DNA from: DASUAS01 sp963809795
Lineage (GTDB): Bacteria > Actinomycetota > Acidimicrobiia > IMCC26256 > DASPTH01
Length of the DNA: 33,336 nt
NCBI GenBank assembly: GCA_963809795.1
Contig: CAWELN010000023.1
Location: forward strand, 1-33,336
Direction of reading: 5' to 3'
Of the stretch, positions 24,017 through 33,336 are shown one piece after another; position 1 is the stretch's first letter; every line of letters starts with the position of its first letter. Under the pieces are notes generated by a model. The model was not told the DNA's origin and searched no databases. It saw only the letters and a list, made by a program, of their open reading frames with translations. A program made the position numbers and the translations under genes.

Positions 24017-24936
24017 CCGGCGGCCGTGATCGTCTCGTAGAGCTCCCGGAACGCCTGGGCGAAGTCGGTGCGGCACGGGCCGGTGATGGAGCGGCGCCGG
24101 GTCGGGTCCGAGACCGAGCCCGCGGGCGCACCGGGCACGGGCGGGCCGATCACGAGCTTCCCCTCCTTGCCGGAGAGCGCGGCCGCGTCGCGCACCCAGT
24201 CCTGCGCGGTGACGACCTCGTCGCCGCACCAGTTGGTGACGAACGCCGGCGTCTCGGCCGCCCCGAGGATCGCCTCGAGCTGGTCCTTCATGTCGTTGAC
24301 GTGGATCGGGGTGTGCGGGCTGGGATCGTGGGGGGCAACCATGGCGTGGCCGCCGAGCACCGCCTGGATGTGGAAGCCGGGGAACGAGTTCGGGGTGCCC
24401 ATGAACGTGCTGAGCCGGGCGATGACCACGGGCAGGTCGAACGCCCGGGCGCAGAAGCGGGCGACGGACTGCCGCCCCACCTTGGTGGTCGGGCTGGTCA
24501 TCGCGGTCTACCCGGTCACGCCCTGGCCGATCGGGTCGTCCTCGGCGTAGGCGTACCAGGGGTCGTCGCGGCCGCTGTACACCGCGGTGCTCGACATGAC
24601 CAGCGCCGCCTTGGCCCGCCGGCAGTGCTGGAGCACGAACCCGGTACCTTCGACGTTGACCCGCATGGCGTCGTGCAGGTGCGCGAAGTCGGTGCGCATC
24701 CACGCCAGGTGCAGGACGTAGGTGAAGTCGTCCGGCACGTCGTCGAACGTGCCCGCGCCGAGGTCGACGGCCCGGGTGGTGATGCCGGCGGCCTCCAGCG
24801 CCTCACGGCGCGCGTCACCGTCGCCCGCGAACCGCGCGATGCCCCACACGTCGTTGTCGGTCGCCAGGAACCGGGCCAGTGGTTCGGCAACCGAACCGGT
24901 CACCCCGGTGATGAGGATCTTCTCGCCCGCGATCAT
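24013..24936 (-). CDS. NAD-dependent epimerase/dehydratase with internal amber codon
   Basis: Extended-SDR protein of 307 codons. ATG 24936 has GGAGG upstream. The cofactor motif TGVTGSV follows KILI, and STAVYSG carries the serine region. Codon 143 is TAG (24508-24510), after GQGVTG. The same frame then continues with TAMTSPTTKVGRQSVARF and the full C-terminal domain, so this is an in-frame nonsense codon, not an indel. TAC to TAG is the simplest origin. The position four residues before the expected catalytic Lys (SPTTK) is Ser where Tyr is usual. It may be a true nonsense mutation or a base error. Confidence 0.75.
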
Positions 24937-24980
24937 CCCCGAGCCTCCATCGGGAGCACCGGGTTGGGCAAGCGGGTCGG

Positions 24981-25739
24981 TCAGGACCGGGCCGCCTCCA
25001 CGCCGACGCTCGCTGCCAGCGCGGGATCGCGCCGCAGCTCACGCCGGACCGCGGTCTCCCAGTAGCCGACGAAGCGGGTGCCGTCGCTGCGGCCGAAGGT
25101 GTCGTGCACGATCTGCGGGACGCCGGGGCCGCCACCGCCCTGCTCGACCAGCCACGCGTTCCGACAGCGCCACTCGAGCGACGCCGCCCGCCAGTACACC
25201 GCGTTGACGGTGGCGCCGAGCACGAACACACCGTGGTGGGCGAGCAACGCGAGCTCGGCGTCGCCCATCAACGCGACCGCCTTCGCCGCCGCGTCGACGT
25301 TGCTCACGCCGCCGTCGTACTCGTCGACGAGCACGAGCTGCCCACCGCCTCCCGCGCCGCGGTCTGGTCGTGGATCGGCGGCACGCGCTTCATGTCCGAC
25401 CAGACGGTGCCCCAGCGGGAGTGGTGGTGCAGCGCCCAGCCGATGCCGGGGCGCGCCTTGTGCAGCTCGAGGTGCAGCGGGATGCCGAGGGGCGCCGGCC
25501 AGTCGCCCTCGAGCACGTTGCCGTCGAGGTCGATCCGGATGACGTCGTCGGGGCCGAACTCCGCCCACGTGAGCAGCCAGGGGTTGCAGAGCAGGGTGCC
25601 GTCGCCCTGGTTCACGGTGATGTGGCCGGCGAGGTGGTCGTCGTACCCCTCGTGCCAGAGCGCCCGGGCGAGGAGCACGATCTGCTCCCGGTCGGTGAGG
25701 TCGGGCGCCAGGCGGTCGGGCGTCGGGTGGAAGCTGCAT
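24981..25739 (-). CDS. Class II aldolase/adducin family protein (two frameshifts)
   Basis: About 252 residues of a class II aldolase/adducin domain, a zinc-dependent fold covering fuculose-phosphate-type aldolases and decarboxylases. The zinc-type histidines are visible: GHITVN, LHHHSRWGTVWS and LLAHHGVFVLG. ATG 25739 has GGAG at good spacing. The start frame (QLPPDAR) moves to RLAPDLTDREQIVLLARAL near 25718. A second switch near 25350 leads to GGGQLVLVDEYDGGVSN. All elements survive, so indels are favoured. It follows the epimerase's upstream side with 44 bp between them and may be the first gene of that pair. Exact substrate is unknown. Confidence 0.82.
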   Translation of the reverse strand: MQLPPDARPPGARPHRPGADRAPRPGALARGVRRPPRRPHHREPGRRHPALQPLAAHVGGVRPRRRHPDRPRRQRARGRLAGAPRHPAAPRAAQGAPRHRLGAAPPLPLGHRLVGHEARAADPRPDRGAGGGGQLVLVDEYDGGVSNVDAAAKAVALMGDAELALLAHHGVFVLGATVNAVYWRAASLEWRCRNAWLVEQGGGGPGVPQIVHDTFGRSDGTRFVGYWETAVRRELRRDPALAASVGVEAARS

Positions 25740-25804
25740 CGCGGTCTCCAGGGTCGTCGAACGCGGGTCGCTCCCAACCCTACGGGTTCGGGTAGGGATG
25801 CGGG

Positions 25805-26717
25805 ATGCCCACGCGCCAGCCGGAGTCGGCCACCAAGAAGGAAGCGCGGCTCGAACGACGGCGGGCCGCCCTGGCCGCACGGCCGGGCATGTCGCCCACC
25901 GGGCCCGCGGCCGACCGCGTGCGCATCGCGACGTGGAACCTCAACTCGCTGCGGGCCCGGCTCCCCGCGGTGGACCGCTTTCTCGGGCGCGTCGGCGCCC
26001 GACGTGCTCTGCCTGCAGGAGACCAAGGCCGGGCAGGTGTCGGCCGACGCCGCGGCCCGATTCGAGCACCGCGGCTACCGCAGCGTGCACGTCGGTCGGG
26101 GCGCGTACAACGGCGTCGGCATCGTCGCCCGACATCCGATCCGCGACGTGGTCGCATCAGGAGACTTCGGCGACGAAACGCTGGACCGGGAGCCACGCGT
26201 GATCAGCGGGGTCGTCGAGCTCCCGGCTCCGGTGCGGTTCGTCTCGGTGTACGTGCCCCACGGTCGCACCGTCGAGCACTGGCACTACGGGTACAAGCTC
26301 GCCTTCGTCGCCGCGTTGACGAATCAGGTGCAGGAGTGGCGGGCCGCGGGTGATGCGGTCGTCGTCGCCGGCGATGTCAACATCGCCGCCACCGACAGCG
26401 ACGTGTTCCACCCGGACGCGTTCGTCGGATCGACGCACGTGACCCCGGCGGAACGCGACGCGCTGGCCCGCCTCTTCGCATCCGGGCTGGTCGACGCTGA
26501 CGTCGCCCGTTGGGGGCCGCGGGCACGCCGGTTCACGTGGTGGAACCACGGCATCGGCTACTCGCGCAACCTCGGTATGCGCCTCGACCTCATCGCGGTC
26601 GACGATGCGCTCGCTTCCCGACTCGATACGACGTGGATCGACCACGTCGAGCGGGGCGCCGAACGTCCCTCGGACCACGCCGCCCTGGTTGCCGACCTCC
26701 GTCTTCCCGGATCCTGA
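25805..26717 (+). CDS. xthA: Exodeoxyribonuclease III (one frameshift)
   Basis: Exonuclease III/AP endonuclease of the EEP fold, about 304 residues, acting in base-excision repair. The start motif RIATWNLNSLRARLPAVDRFL is in one frame. APDVLCLQETKAGQ, with the metal-binding Glu, begins another frame near 25985-25998. GDVNIAATD and the final SDHAALVADL, which carry the catalytic Asp and His, are in the second frame. The frameshift lies within a GGGCGCGTCGGCGCC tract. A 35-residue basic N-terminal extension precedes the domain. It is followed 62 bp later by nadE, and a weak hairpin (CCCTAC/GTAGGG) lies just upstream. Confidence 0.9.
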
Positions 26718-26779
26718 GCCGTAGTGGCGCGACGGGTCGTCACCGAATCCGATGCCGGGGCTACGTTGCCGCCTAGCGC

Positions 26780-28864
<2,085 letters not shown>

Positions 28865-28871
28865 GCGGCGG

Positions 28872-29258
28872 CTAGAGGTCGTAGGCGGTCGGGTGCTTCG
28901 GCTGGTAGAGCATGAGCGGGTCGGCACCCGGCACCTCAACCAAGGTGGTGAGGCCGAAGCCCTCGTCGGAGATCGGGGTGGTGAAGGTGGCGCCCTTGGC
29001 CTCGAGCTCCGCCCGGGTCGCCTCGATGTCGTCGCACATCAACGACAGCTCATGGTGGCGGGGGGCCGAGTACTCCCGGCCCTCCCAGACGGTGTTGGTC
29101 GGGTGCACGCCCACCTCGCTCGGCCCGCTCCGGAAGATGAGCCAGCCCGCCTCCGATTCCGGGTGCTCGACGTGGGGCCACCCGAGCACGTCCCGGAGGA
29201 AGGCTCGGGTGGCCGCCGGGTCGTCGGAGTAGATCAGCGTGTGCAACGAGGTGATCAC
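28872..29258 (-). CDS. VOC/glyoxalase-family protein
   Basis: 128-residue single-module vicinal oxygen chelate protein. Likely metal or ligand residues are H6 (SLHTLIY), the HHELSLM strand and Glu in TTLVEVPGAD. It could be a dioxygenase-like, isomerase or binding protein; the sequence does not decide. GTG 29258 is the start, with a weak binding site. It follows the exporter gene by 15 bp on the same strand and is probably cotranscribed, which hints at a link to small-molecule resistance. It converges on nadE with a 7-bp gap. Confidence 0.85.
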   Translation of the reverse strand: MITSLHTLIYSDDPAATRAFLRDVLGWPHVEHPESEAGWLIFRSGPSEVGVHPTNTVWEGREYSAPRHHELSLMCDDIEATRAELEAKGATFTTPISDEGFGLTTLVEVPGADPLMLYQPKHPTAYDL

Positions 29259-29273
29259 TGCGCCGAACCTAGG

Positions 29274-30865
29274 TCATGCGGCGACGACCTCCACGACGTC
29301 GAGGTCGTCCTCCACGACCTCCTCCACCCGCGAGGCGCCGCGGAACCACACGAAGAGGGCGCCGACGACGAGCAGCCCGGCGCCGACCAGCATCGAGAAC
29401 CGCATGCCGCTGGAGAAGGCGTCGCGCGCCGCGGCGGCGAGCGCGTCGCCGCCCGGGCATCGGCCGGGACAGGGCGACGGCGAGCGCCGGCGCCTGGCGG
29501 GCCTGGTGCGGCGACGTCGGCGGGGAAGCGGGACAGGTCGCGCGCGAGGCCGCGGCGGTAGCCGGTGTTGAACATGCTGCCCATGATCGCGATGCCCAGC
29601 GCGGTGCCGATCTCGCGGGTGGTGTCGTTGACCGCCGACGCCACGCCCTGCTTGGCGGGGGGCAGCGAGGCGACGATGGCGTTGGTGGCCGGGGTCATGG
29701 CCAGGCCGACGCCGACGCCGAGGACGAGCTGGGCGACGAGCAGAGCGGCCGAAGCCGCTGCCGGTCGTCGAGCGTCGCGAACGCGACGAGCCCAGCCGCG
29801 CTGATGGCCAGGCCGGCGCCGCCGACCAGCTTCTGCCCGAACCGCACCGAGAGCGGGCGGCGACCGCCGAGATCGGGATCATCACGAACGTCATCGGCAG
29901 CAGGGCGACGGCTGCCTTCAGCGCGCTGTACCCGAGGATGAGCTGCAGGTACTGGAGGATCACGAGGAAGATCCCGAACAGGGCGAGGAACAGCACGAGC
30001 ATCGAGGCCGAGCCGGTGGCGAAGCCGCGGTGGCGGAACAGCCGCGGGTCGAGCAGCGGGTGCTCGGTGCGCAGCTCCCACAGCACGAACGCCACGGCGA
30101 GGAGCACGCCGACGACGAGGCCGACGACGGTGAGCGGGTCGGACCAGCCGCGGATCGGGCCCTCGATGATGCCGAGCACCAGTCCACCGATGGCGAGCGC
30201 CGAGAGGACCGTTCCCAGCGGGTCGAGGCCGACGTGCTCGCTCGACCGGGTGTCGGGCACGAAGGCGACGATGGCGACGAAGGTGACGCCGAGGCCGCGG
30301 CGGTGACGTAGAAGATCGACGTCCAGGAGAAGATGCGAGCATCCAGCCGGCGCCGAGCATGCCGAGCGTGCCGCCGGCGCCGGCGAACCCGGCCCAGATG
30401 CCGACGGCCCTGGGCCGCTCCTCGGGCGGGAAGACGCTGGTGATGGTCGACAGGGTGCCCGGCATGATCAGCGCGCCGCCGACGCCGGTGAGCGCGCGGA
30501 AGGCGATGAGCTCGCCGCCGGAGGTGGCGAACGCCGAGAGCAGCGAGCCGGTGCCGAAGATGACGATGCCGACGAGCAGCGCCCGCGCCGGCCGAAGCGG
30601 TCACCGAGGGCGCCGGCGACGAGGAGCAGCGAGGCCAGGGTCGAGCGCGTAGGCGTCGACCACCCAGGTCTGGTGCTCTGGCTCAGCCCGAGGGCCTCGC
30701 TCACGTCGGGCAGGCCGATGGCGAGCATCGAGACGCTGGCGATGACCAGCACGAGGGCGAGGCACATCGCCACGAGGATCCACCCCAGGTTGGCGTACTC
30801 GGTCGTGGTGCCGCCGACGACGACGGCGGGGACGGGTGGGCCCAGTGGGGCGACTCGGTGCTCAT
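29274..30865 (-). CDS. MFS exporter, DHA2 (EmrB/QacA) type (at least seven frameshifts)
   Basis: Fourteen-helix drug:H+ antiporter, about 530 residues across several frames. Recognisable parts in order are NLGWILVAMCLALVLVIASV (helix 1), LALSQS-type region with TWVVDAYAL, LLLVAGALGDRFGRR (the MFS motif after helix 2), RALTGVGGALIMPGTLS-type region with ITSVFPPEERPRAVGIWAG, LGMLGAGWML, later helices, and NDTTREIGTALGIAIMGS. The C-terminus is DDLDVVEVVAA. ATG 30865 has AGGAG upstream. Frames change near 29480, 29750, 29858, 30300, 30340, 30590, 30640 and 30672. The TetR gene diverges from it across a 21-bp palindrome. Confidence 0.85.
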
Positions 30866-30944
30866 GGGCGCTCCTGGGGGTCGGACCGCGGGGGAGTGCG
30901 GTCGGGGGGTATGCTGACCGATACGGACGGCGCCTCCGGATAGT

Positions 30945-30965
30945 AAACGGAGGAACCCTCCGTTT
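30945..30965. promoter_or_regulatory. 21-bp palindromic TetR operator
   Basis: Arms AAACGGAGG and CCTCCGTTT are perfect over 9 bp around AAC. The site lies in the 168-bp gap between the exporter (start 30865, minus) and the TetR gene (start 31034, plus). This is the standard place for a TetR site that represses both genes. A TATGCT at 30910-30915 may be part of a promoter. Binding is inferred. Confidence 0.7.
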
Positions 30966-31033
30966 GCAAGTGCTTTTGCCGAACCCACCCACGGTCGGGC
31001 GGGTCGGGCGGATCGGAACGGAAGGACCGCTCC

Positions 31034-31630
31034 ATGAGCACGCACACCGTCGAGGTCGACACCGCCGAGCAGGGCCCGGCGGGCGGAAGACCCGCGCGCC
31101 GACACGCTCCGCAACCGGGCGCGCCTGGTGGAAGCGGCAGTATCACGAGCCGGGGTGCGGACACGTCGATGGAGGAGATCGCCCGCACCGCGGGTGTGGG
31201 CATCGGCACGCTCTACCGGCACTTCCCGACCCGCGAGGACCTCGTGGAGGCCGTATTCACGACGGCATCGAGCAGCTCCAGGCCCAGGCCGACGAGCTGC
31301 TGGCCTCCGACACGCCGGGGGAGGCCCTGGCCACGTGGTTGTCGGCCCAGCTCGCGCAGGCGGCGACGTGCCGTGGCCTACGCGGCAGAGGCGATGCTCG
31401 CCATGCTCGACGCCGGCCCCGGCGAGCCGACCGCCTGTGAGGAGATGCGCCGTTCCGGCGCCGAGCTCCTCGCACACACGCGCAGGCCGCCGGCGACGTA
31501 CGGGGGCATCGACATCGACGACCTCGTGCGCATGGTGCAGGCGATCGGCCTGGCGGCGGAGGAGAGCGCCGACCCCGACACCGCGAACCGCCTGTTCGAT
31601 TTCATGCTCGACGGCGTCCACGTGCGCTGA
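31034..31630 (+). CDS. TetR-family regulator (about four frameshifts)
   Basis: About 199-residue repressor. The DNA-binding region is split over frames: RADTLRNRARLVEAA (helix 1), then SMEEIARTAGVGIGTLYRHFPTREDLVEAVF, which is a clear TetR helix-turn-helix. The ligand domain continues as DGIEQLQAQADELLASDTPG and AAEAMLAMLDAGPGEPT to the stop at 31628. Frames change near 31093, 31160, 31256 and 31375. ATG 31034 follows GAAGGA. It is divergent from the exporter and most likely regulates it through the 21-bp palindrome. Confidence 0.85.
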   Translation: MSTHTVEVDTAEQGPAGGRPARRHAPQPGAPGGSGSITSRGADTSMEEIARTAGVGIGTLYRHFPTREDLVEAVFTTASSSSRPRPTSCWPPTRRGRPWPRGCRPSSRRRRRAVAYAAEAMLAMLDAGPGEPTACEEMRRSGAELLAHTRRPPATYGGIDIDDLVRMVQAIGLAAEESADPDTANRLFDFMLDGVHVR

Positions 31631-31703
31631 TCCAATCGTCGATTCCAGCCGCCGTCCCACCCTCCTCCGTCTCGACCTCCACGCTCCCTTCCGGGTTCCG
31701 TGG

Positions 31704-31738
31704 TGTCACATCGACCGGCTTCGCCGGGTCGGGTCGTC
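31704..31738 (+). promoter_or_regulatory. Candidate ECF41-type promoter
   Basis: TGTCACA at 31704-31710 equals the -35 element that I recall for ECF41 sigma factors. The matching -10 CGTC is at 31735-31738 with 24 bp between, or as GGTC (one mismatch) at 31727-31730 with the expected spacing of about 16 bp. The site is 56 bp upstream of the sigma factor start, fitting autoregulation. The recalled consensus should be checked. Confidence 0.5.
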
Positions 31739-31765
31739 GACACGCCGAAACGAGGAACCGTGACG

Positions 31766-32683
31766 ATGGACGACCAGCAGTTCCTGGCGGAGCAGTTCGA
31801 GGCGCACCGGCGCACCGGCGTGCGGTGGCGTACCGGATGCTGGGTTCGGTGTCCGAGGCGGAGGACGCCGTGCAGGAGGTGTGGCTGCGCCTGAGTCGGT
31901 CCGGCGACGACGACATCCTCAACGTCGGAGGTTGGCTGACCACCGTGGTCGGGCGGATCTGCATCGACATGCTCCGCGCCCGTCAGGCCGCGGCGTGGGA
32001 CTTCGTGGGCACGCGCCTGCCCGAGCCGATCGTCAGCGGCGTGACCAGCGTCAGCCTGCTCGGCGGCCAGCCGCAGGTTGACCCTGAGCAGGCAGGTGCT
32101 CCTCGCCGACTCGGTCGGCCTGGCCATGCTGGTCGTGCTCGAGAGGCTCACCCCTGCCGAGCGGTTGGCGTTCGTGCTGCACGACATGTTCGAGGTGCCG
32201 TTCGACAGGTCGCCGGCGCGATGCTCGACCGCTCACCGGCAGCGGCGCGGCAGACTGGCCAGCCGGGCCCGCCAGCGCGTTCGCGGCGAGGCGGTCGCGC
32301 CCGACCCGGACCTGGGTCGCCAGCGGCAGGTGGTCGAGGCCTTCCTCGCCGCCGCCCGGGCCGGCGACTTCGACGGCCTGGTGGCGCTGCTCGCACCCCG
32401 ACGTCGTCTTCCGGGCCGACACCGGCGGCCGCGACGCCCACTGCTCTCGGCGGTCACGAGCGGCGCCGCCGCGGTCGCGGGTCAGGCGTTGACCTACGCG
32501 AACCCGGCCGCCGACCTGCGCCCGGCGTTGGTGAACGGGGCCGCGGGCGTGGTGGTGACCGTCGGTGGACGACCGCAGGCGATCATGGGCTTCACCGTCG
32601 TGGACGGGCGGATCGTCGCCATCAACTCCCTCGTCGATCCGGACCGCATCGCCGAGCTCGATCTCGCCGCCTTCACCGAGTAG
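31766..32683 (+). CDS. ECF41-type sigma factor with SnoaL-like C-terminus (about six frameshifts)
   Basis: RNA polymerase sigma factor of about 305 residues. Region 2 reads AYRMLGSVSEAEDAVQEVWLRL and TTVVGRICIDMLRAR. Region 4 includes LERLTPAERLAFVLHDMFEVPF, followed by MLDRSPAAARQ and LASRARQRV. The C-terminal ~110 residues (VVEAFLAAARAGDFDGLVALL, HPDVVFRADTGGRDA, INSLVDPDRIAEL) form the SnoaL-like domain that defines ECF41/SigJ proteins and regulates activity in place of an anti-sigma factor. Frames change near 31820, 32092, 32205, 32245, 32395 and 32445. ATG 31766 has GAGGA 9 bases upstream. Confidence 0.88.
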
Positions 32684-32703
32684 TTCAGGCGGCGGAATGA
32701 CGC

Positions 32704-32934
32704 CGGAGCCGTGCCCGGAGGGCGGGACGGCGGAGCAGAATCGACCATTCAGGGAGAGATGACGGAGCCGTGCCCGGAGGGCGGGACGGCGGAGCAGAAT
32801 GGACCATTCAGGGAGAGATCGCACGCGCAGCCGTGCCCGGAGGGCGGGACAGCGGACGGATCGACCATTCAGGGAGAAATGACCGCGGAGCCGTGCCCGG
32901 AGGGCGGGACGGCGGAGCAGAATGGACCGTTCAG
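32704..32934. repeat. Four tandem copies of a ~60-bp repeat
   Basis: A unit beginning GAGCCGTGCCCGGAGGGCGG and including GACCATTCAGGGAGA starts near 32706, 32765, 32828 and 32888 (periods 59, 63 and 60; the last copy is cut short). The first two copies differ at one base over about 55 bp. Each holds GCCC-GGA-GGGC, a small hairpin. The array fills the gap between the sigma factor and the convergent esterase, and the last copy contains the esterase stop codon. No unique spacers occur, so it is not CRISPR. Confidence 0.85.
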
Positions 32935-33336
32935 CCGCCGCGGAGCTGGAGCCCGAGCCACTCCACCACGATCTGGTTCCAGCGCCGGGCCACCACCGAG
33001 TCCACGAACATCTGCACCCCGTGCGGCGCGCCCGGGAGCACGTGCAGCTCGGTCGGCACGCCGGCCTGGTTCAACCGCAATGCGTACCCGATGTCCTCGT
33101 CGCGGAAGCCGTCGGCACCGCCGACGATCACCCACGCGGGCGGCAGCCCGGTCAGGTCGTCGGCGCGTGCCGGCGCCGCGTAGGGAGGGAGATCGGCCGA
33201 GCGGCCGTAGAGATCGCCGAGATAGCTGCGCCACCCGAACTGGTTCGACTCGCGGCTCCAGATCGGCAGCCCGTCCAGCCGGCTCGACGACGTGGTCTGG
33301 CGGTCGTCGATCATGGCACTCGAGCAGCTGGATTCG
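32931..33336 (-). CDS. Alpha/beta hydrolase (esterase), C-terminal part, partial
   Basis: C-terminal about 130 residues of an HSL-like esterase; the N-terminus with the nucleophile lies beyond the window. ADDLTGLPPAWVIVGGADGFRDED holds the family's acid (split: LTGLPPAWVIVGG, then DGFRDED), and VLPGAPHGVQMF holds the catalytic His. At the window edge RIQLLEC is in one frame and MIDDRQTTSS in another, so a frameshift lies at about 33316-33320. The stop TCA (32931-32933 on the plus strand) lies in the last copy of the tandem repeat. Substrate is unknown. Confidence 0.85.
   Translation of the reverse strand, partial: ESSCSSAMIDDRQTTSSSRLDGLPIWSRESNQFGWRSYLGDLYGRSADLPPYAAPARADDLTGLPPAWVIVGGADGFRDEDIGYALRLNQAGVPTELHVLPGAPHGVQMFVDSVVARRWNQIVVEWLGLQLRGG

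Noticed and set aside
24508..24510. Pyrrolysine or recoded amber
   Set aside because: No supporting machinery is visible and the residue is not at a known recoded site; a single base change is simpler.
25778..25797. Regulatory hairpin before xthA
   Set aside because: Only a 6-bp stem with an 8-base loop; too weak to call as a feature.
32704..32934. CRISPR array
   Set aside because: The repeated unit is contiguous with no unique spacers, and no cas genes are present.

Overview
The window is very GC-rich DNA with dense genes, many GTG starts and 4-base ATGA/GTGA overlaps. It has the enzyme mix of an environmental Actinomycetota: Rieske oxygenase, many short-chain dehydrogenases, crotonases, acyl-CoA ligases, a Baeyer-Villiger-type monooxygenase, and FadR-type GntR and TetR regulators. 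I cannot place it more precisely. I see no rRNA, tRNA, IS element or CRISPR array.

Layout. (1) 1-6012: a KshA-like Rieske oxygenase (-) diverges from an SDR (+). A minus-strand group follows: a DapB-like oxidoreductase, then crotonase, HSL-type alpha/beta hydrolase and SDR. The last three lie behind a 15-bp palindrome. (2) 6133-8933: a plus-strand trio of SDR, APH-like phosphotransferase and DUF7064-type lipocalin-like protein. The last two are flanked by a 26-bp direct repeat. (3) 8944-10929: a GntR/FadR regulator and a family III CoA-transferase (-). (4) 11076-24016: a 13-kb co-directional block divergent from the regulator. Its eleven genes are amidohydrolase, acyl-CoA dehydrogenase, second amidohydrolase, crotonase, flavin monooxygenase, SDR, crotonase, acyl-CoA ligase, hotdog thioesterase and two more ligases. 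Nearly all are joined by stop/start overlaps. (5) 24013-28864: an epimerase with an internal amber codon and a class II aldolase (-), then exonuclease III and glutamine-dependent NAD synthetase (+). (6) 28872-33336: VOC protein and DHA2-type drug exporter (-) divergent from a TetR gene across a 21-bp palindrome, an ECF41-type sigma factor with a candidate autoregulatory promoter, a ~60-bp tandem repeat, and an esterase cut by the window edge.

How the genes fit together. Regions 1-4 read as one catabolic locus for an oxygenated alicyclic, steroid-like or terpenoid-like carboxylic compound. Ring hydroxylation (Rieske), alcohol oxidation (SDRs), oxygen insertion (monooxygenase), hydrolysis (amidohydrolases, alpha/beta hydrolase), CoA activation (three ligases, CoA-transferase) and beta-oxidation-like steps (acyl-CoA dehydrogenase, crotonases) are all present. 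The substrate is inference and I do not recognise the cluster as a described pathway.

Sequence quality. About 33 apparent frameshifts break genes whose homology continues in another frame. Roughly 7 lie before 22.9 kb and 26 after it, and they hit housekeeping genes such as nadE. I read most as sequencing or assembly indels, and give frameshifted genes as single features spanning their full extent.
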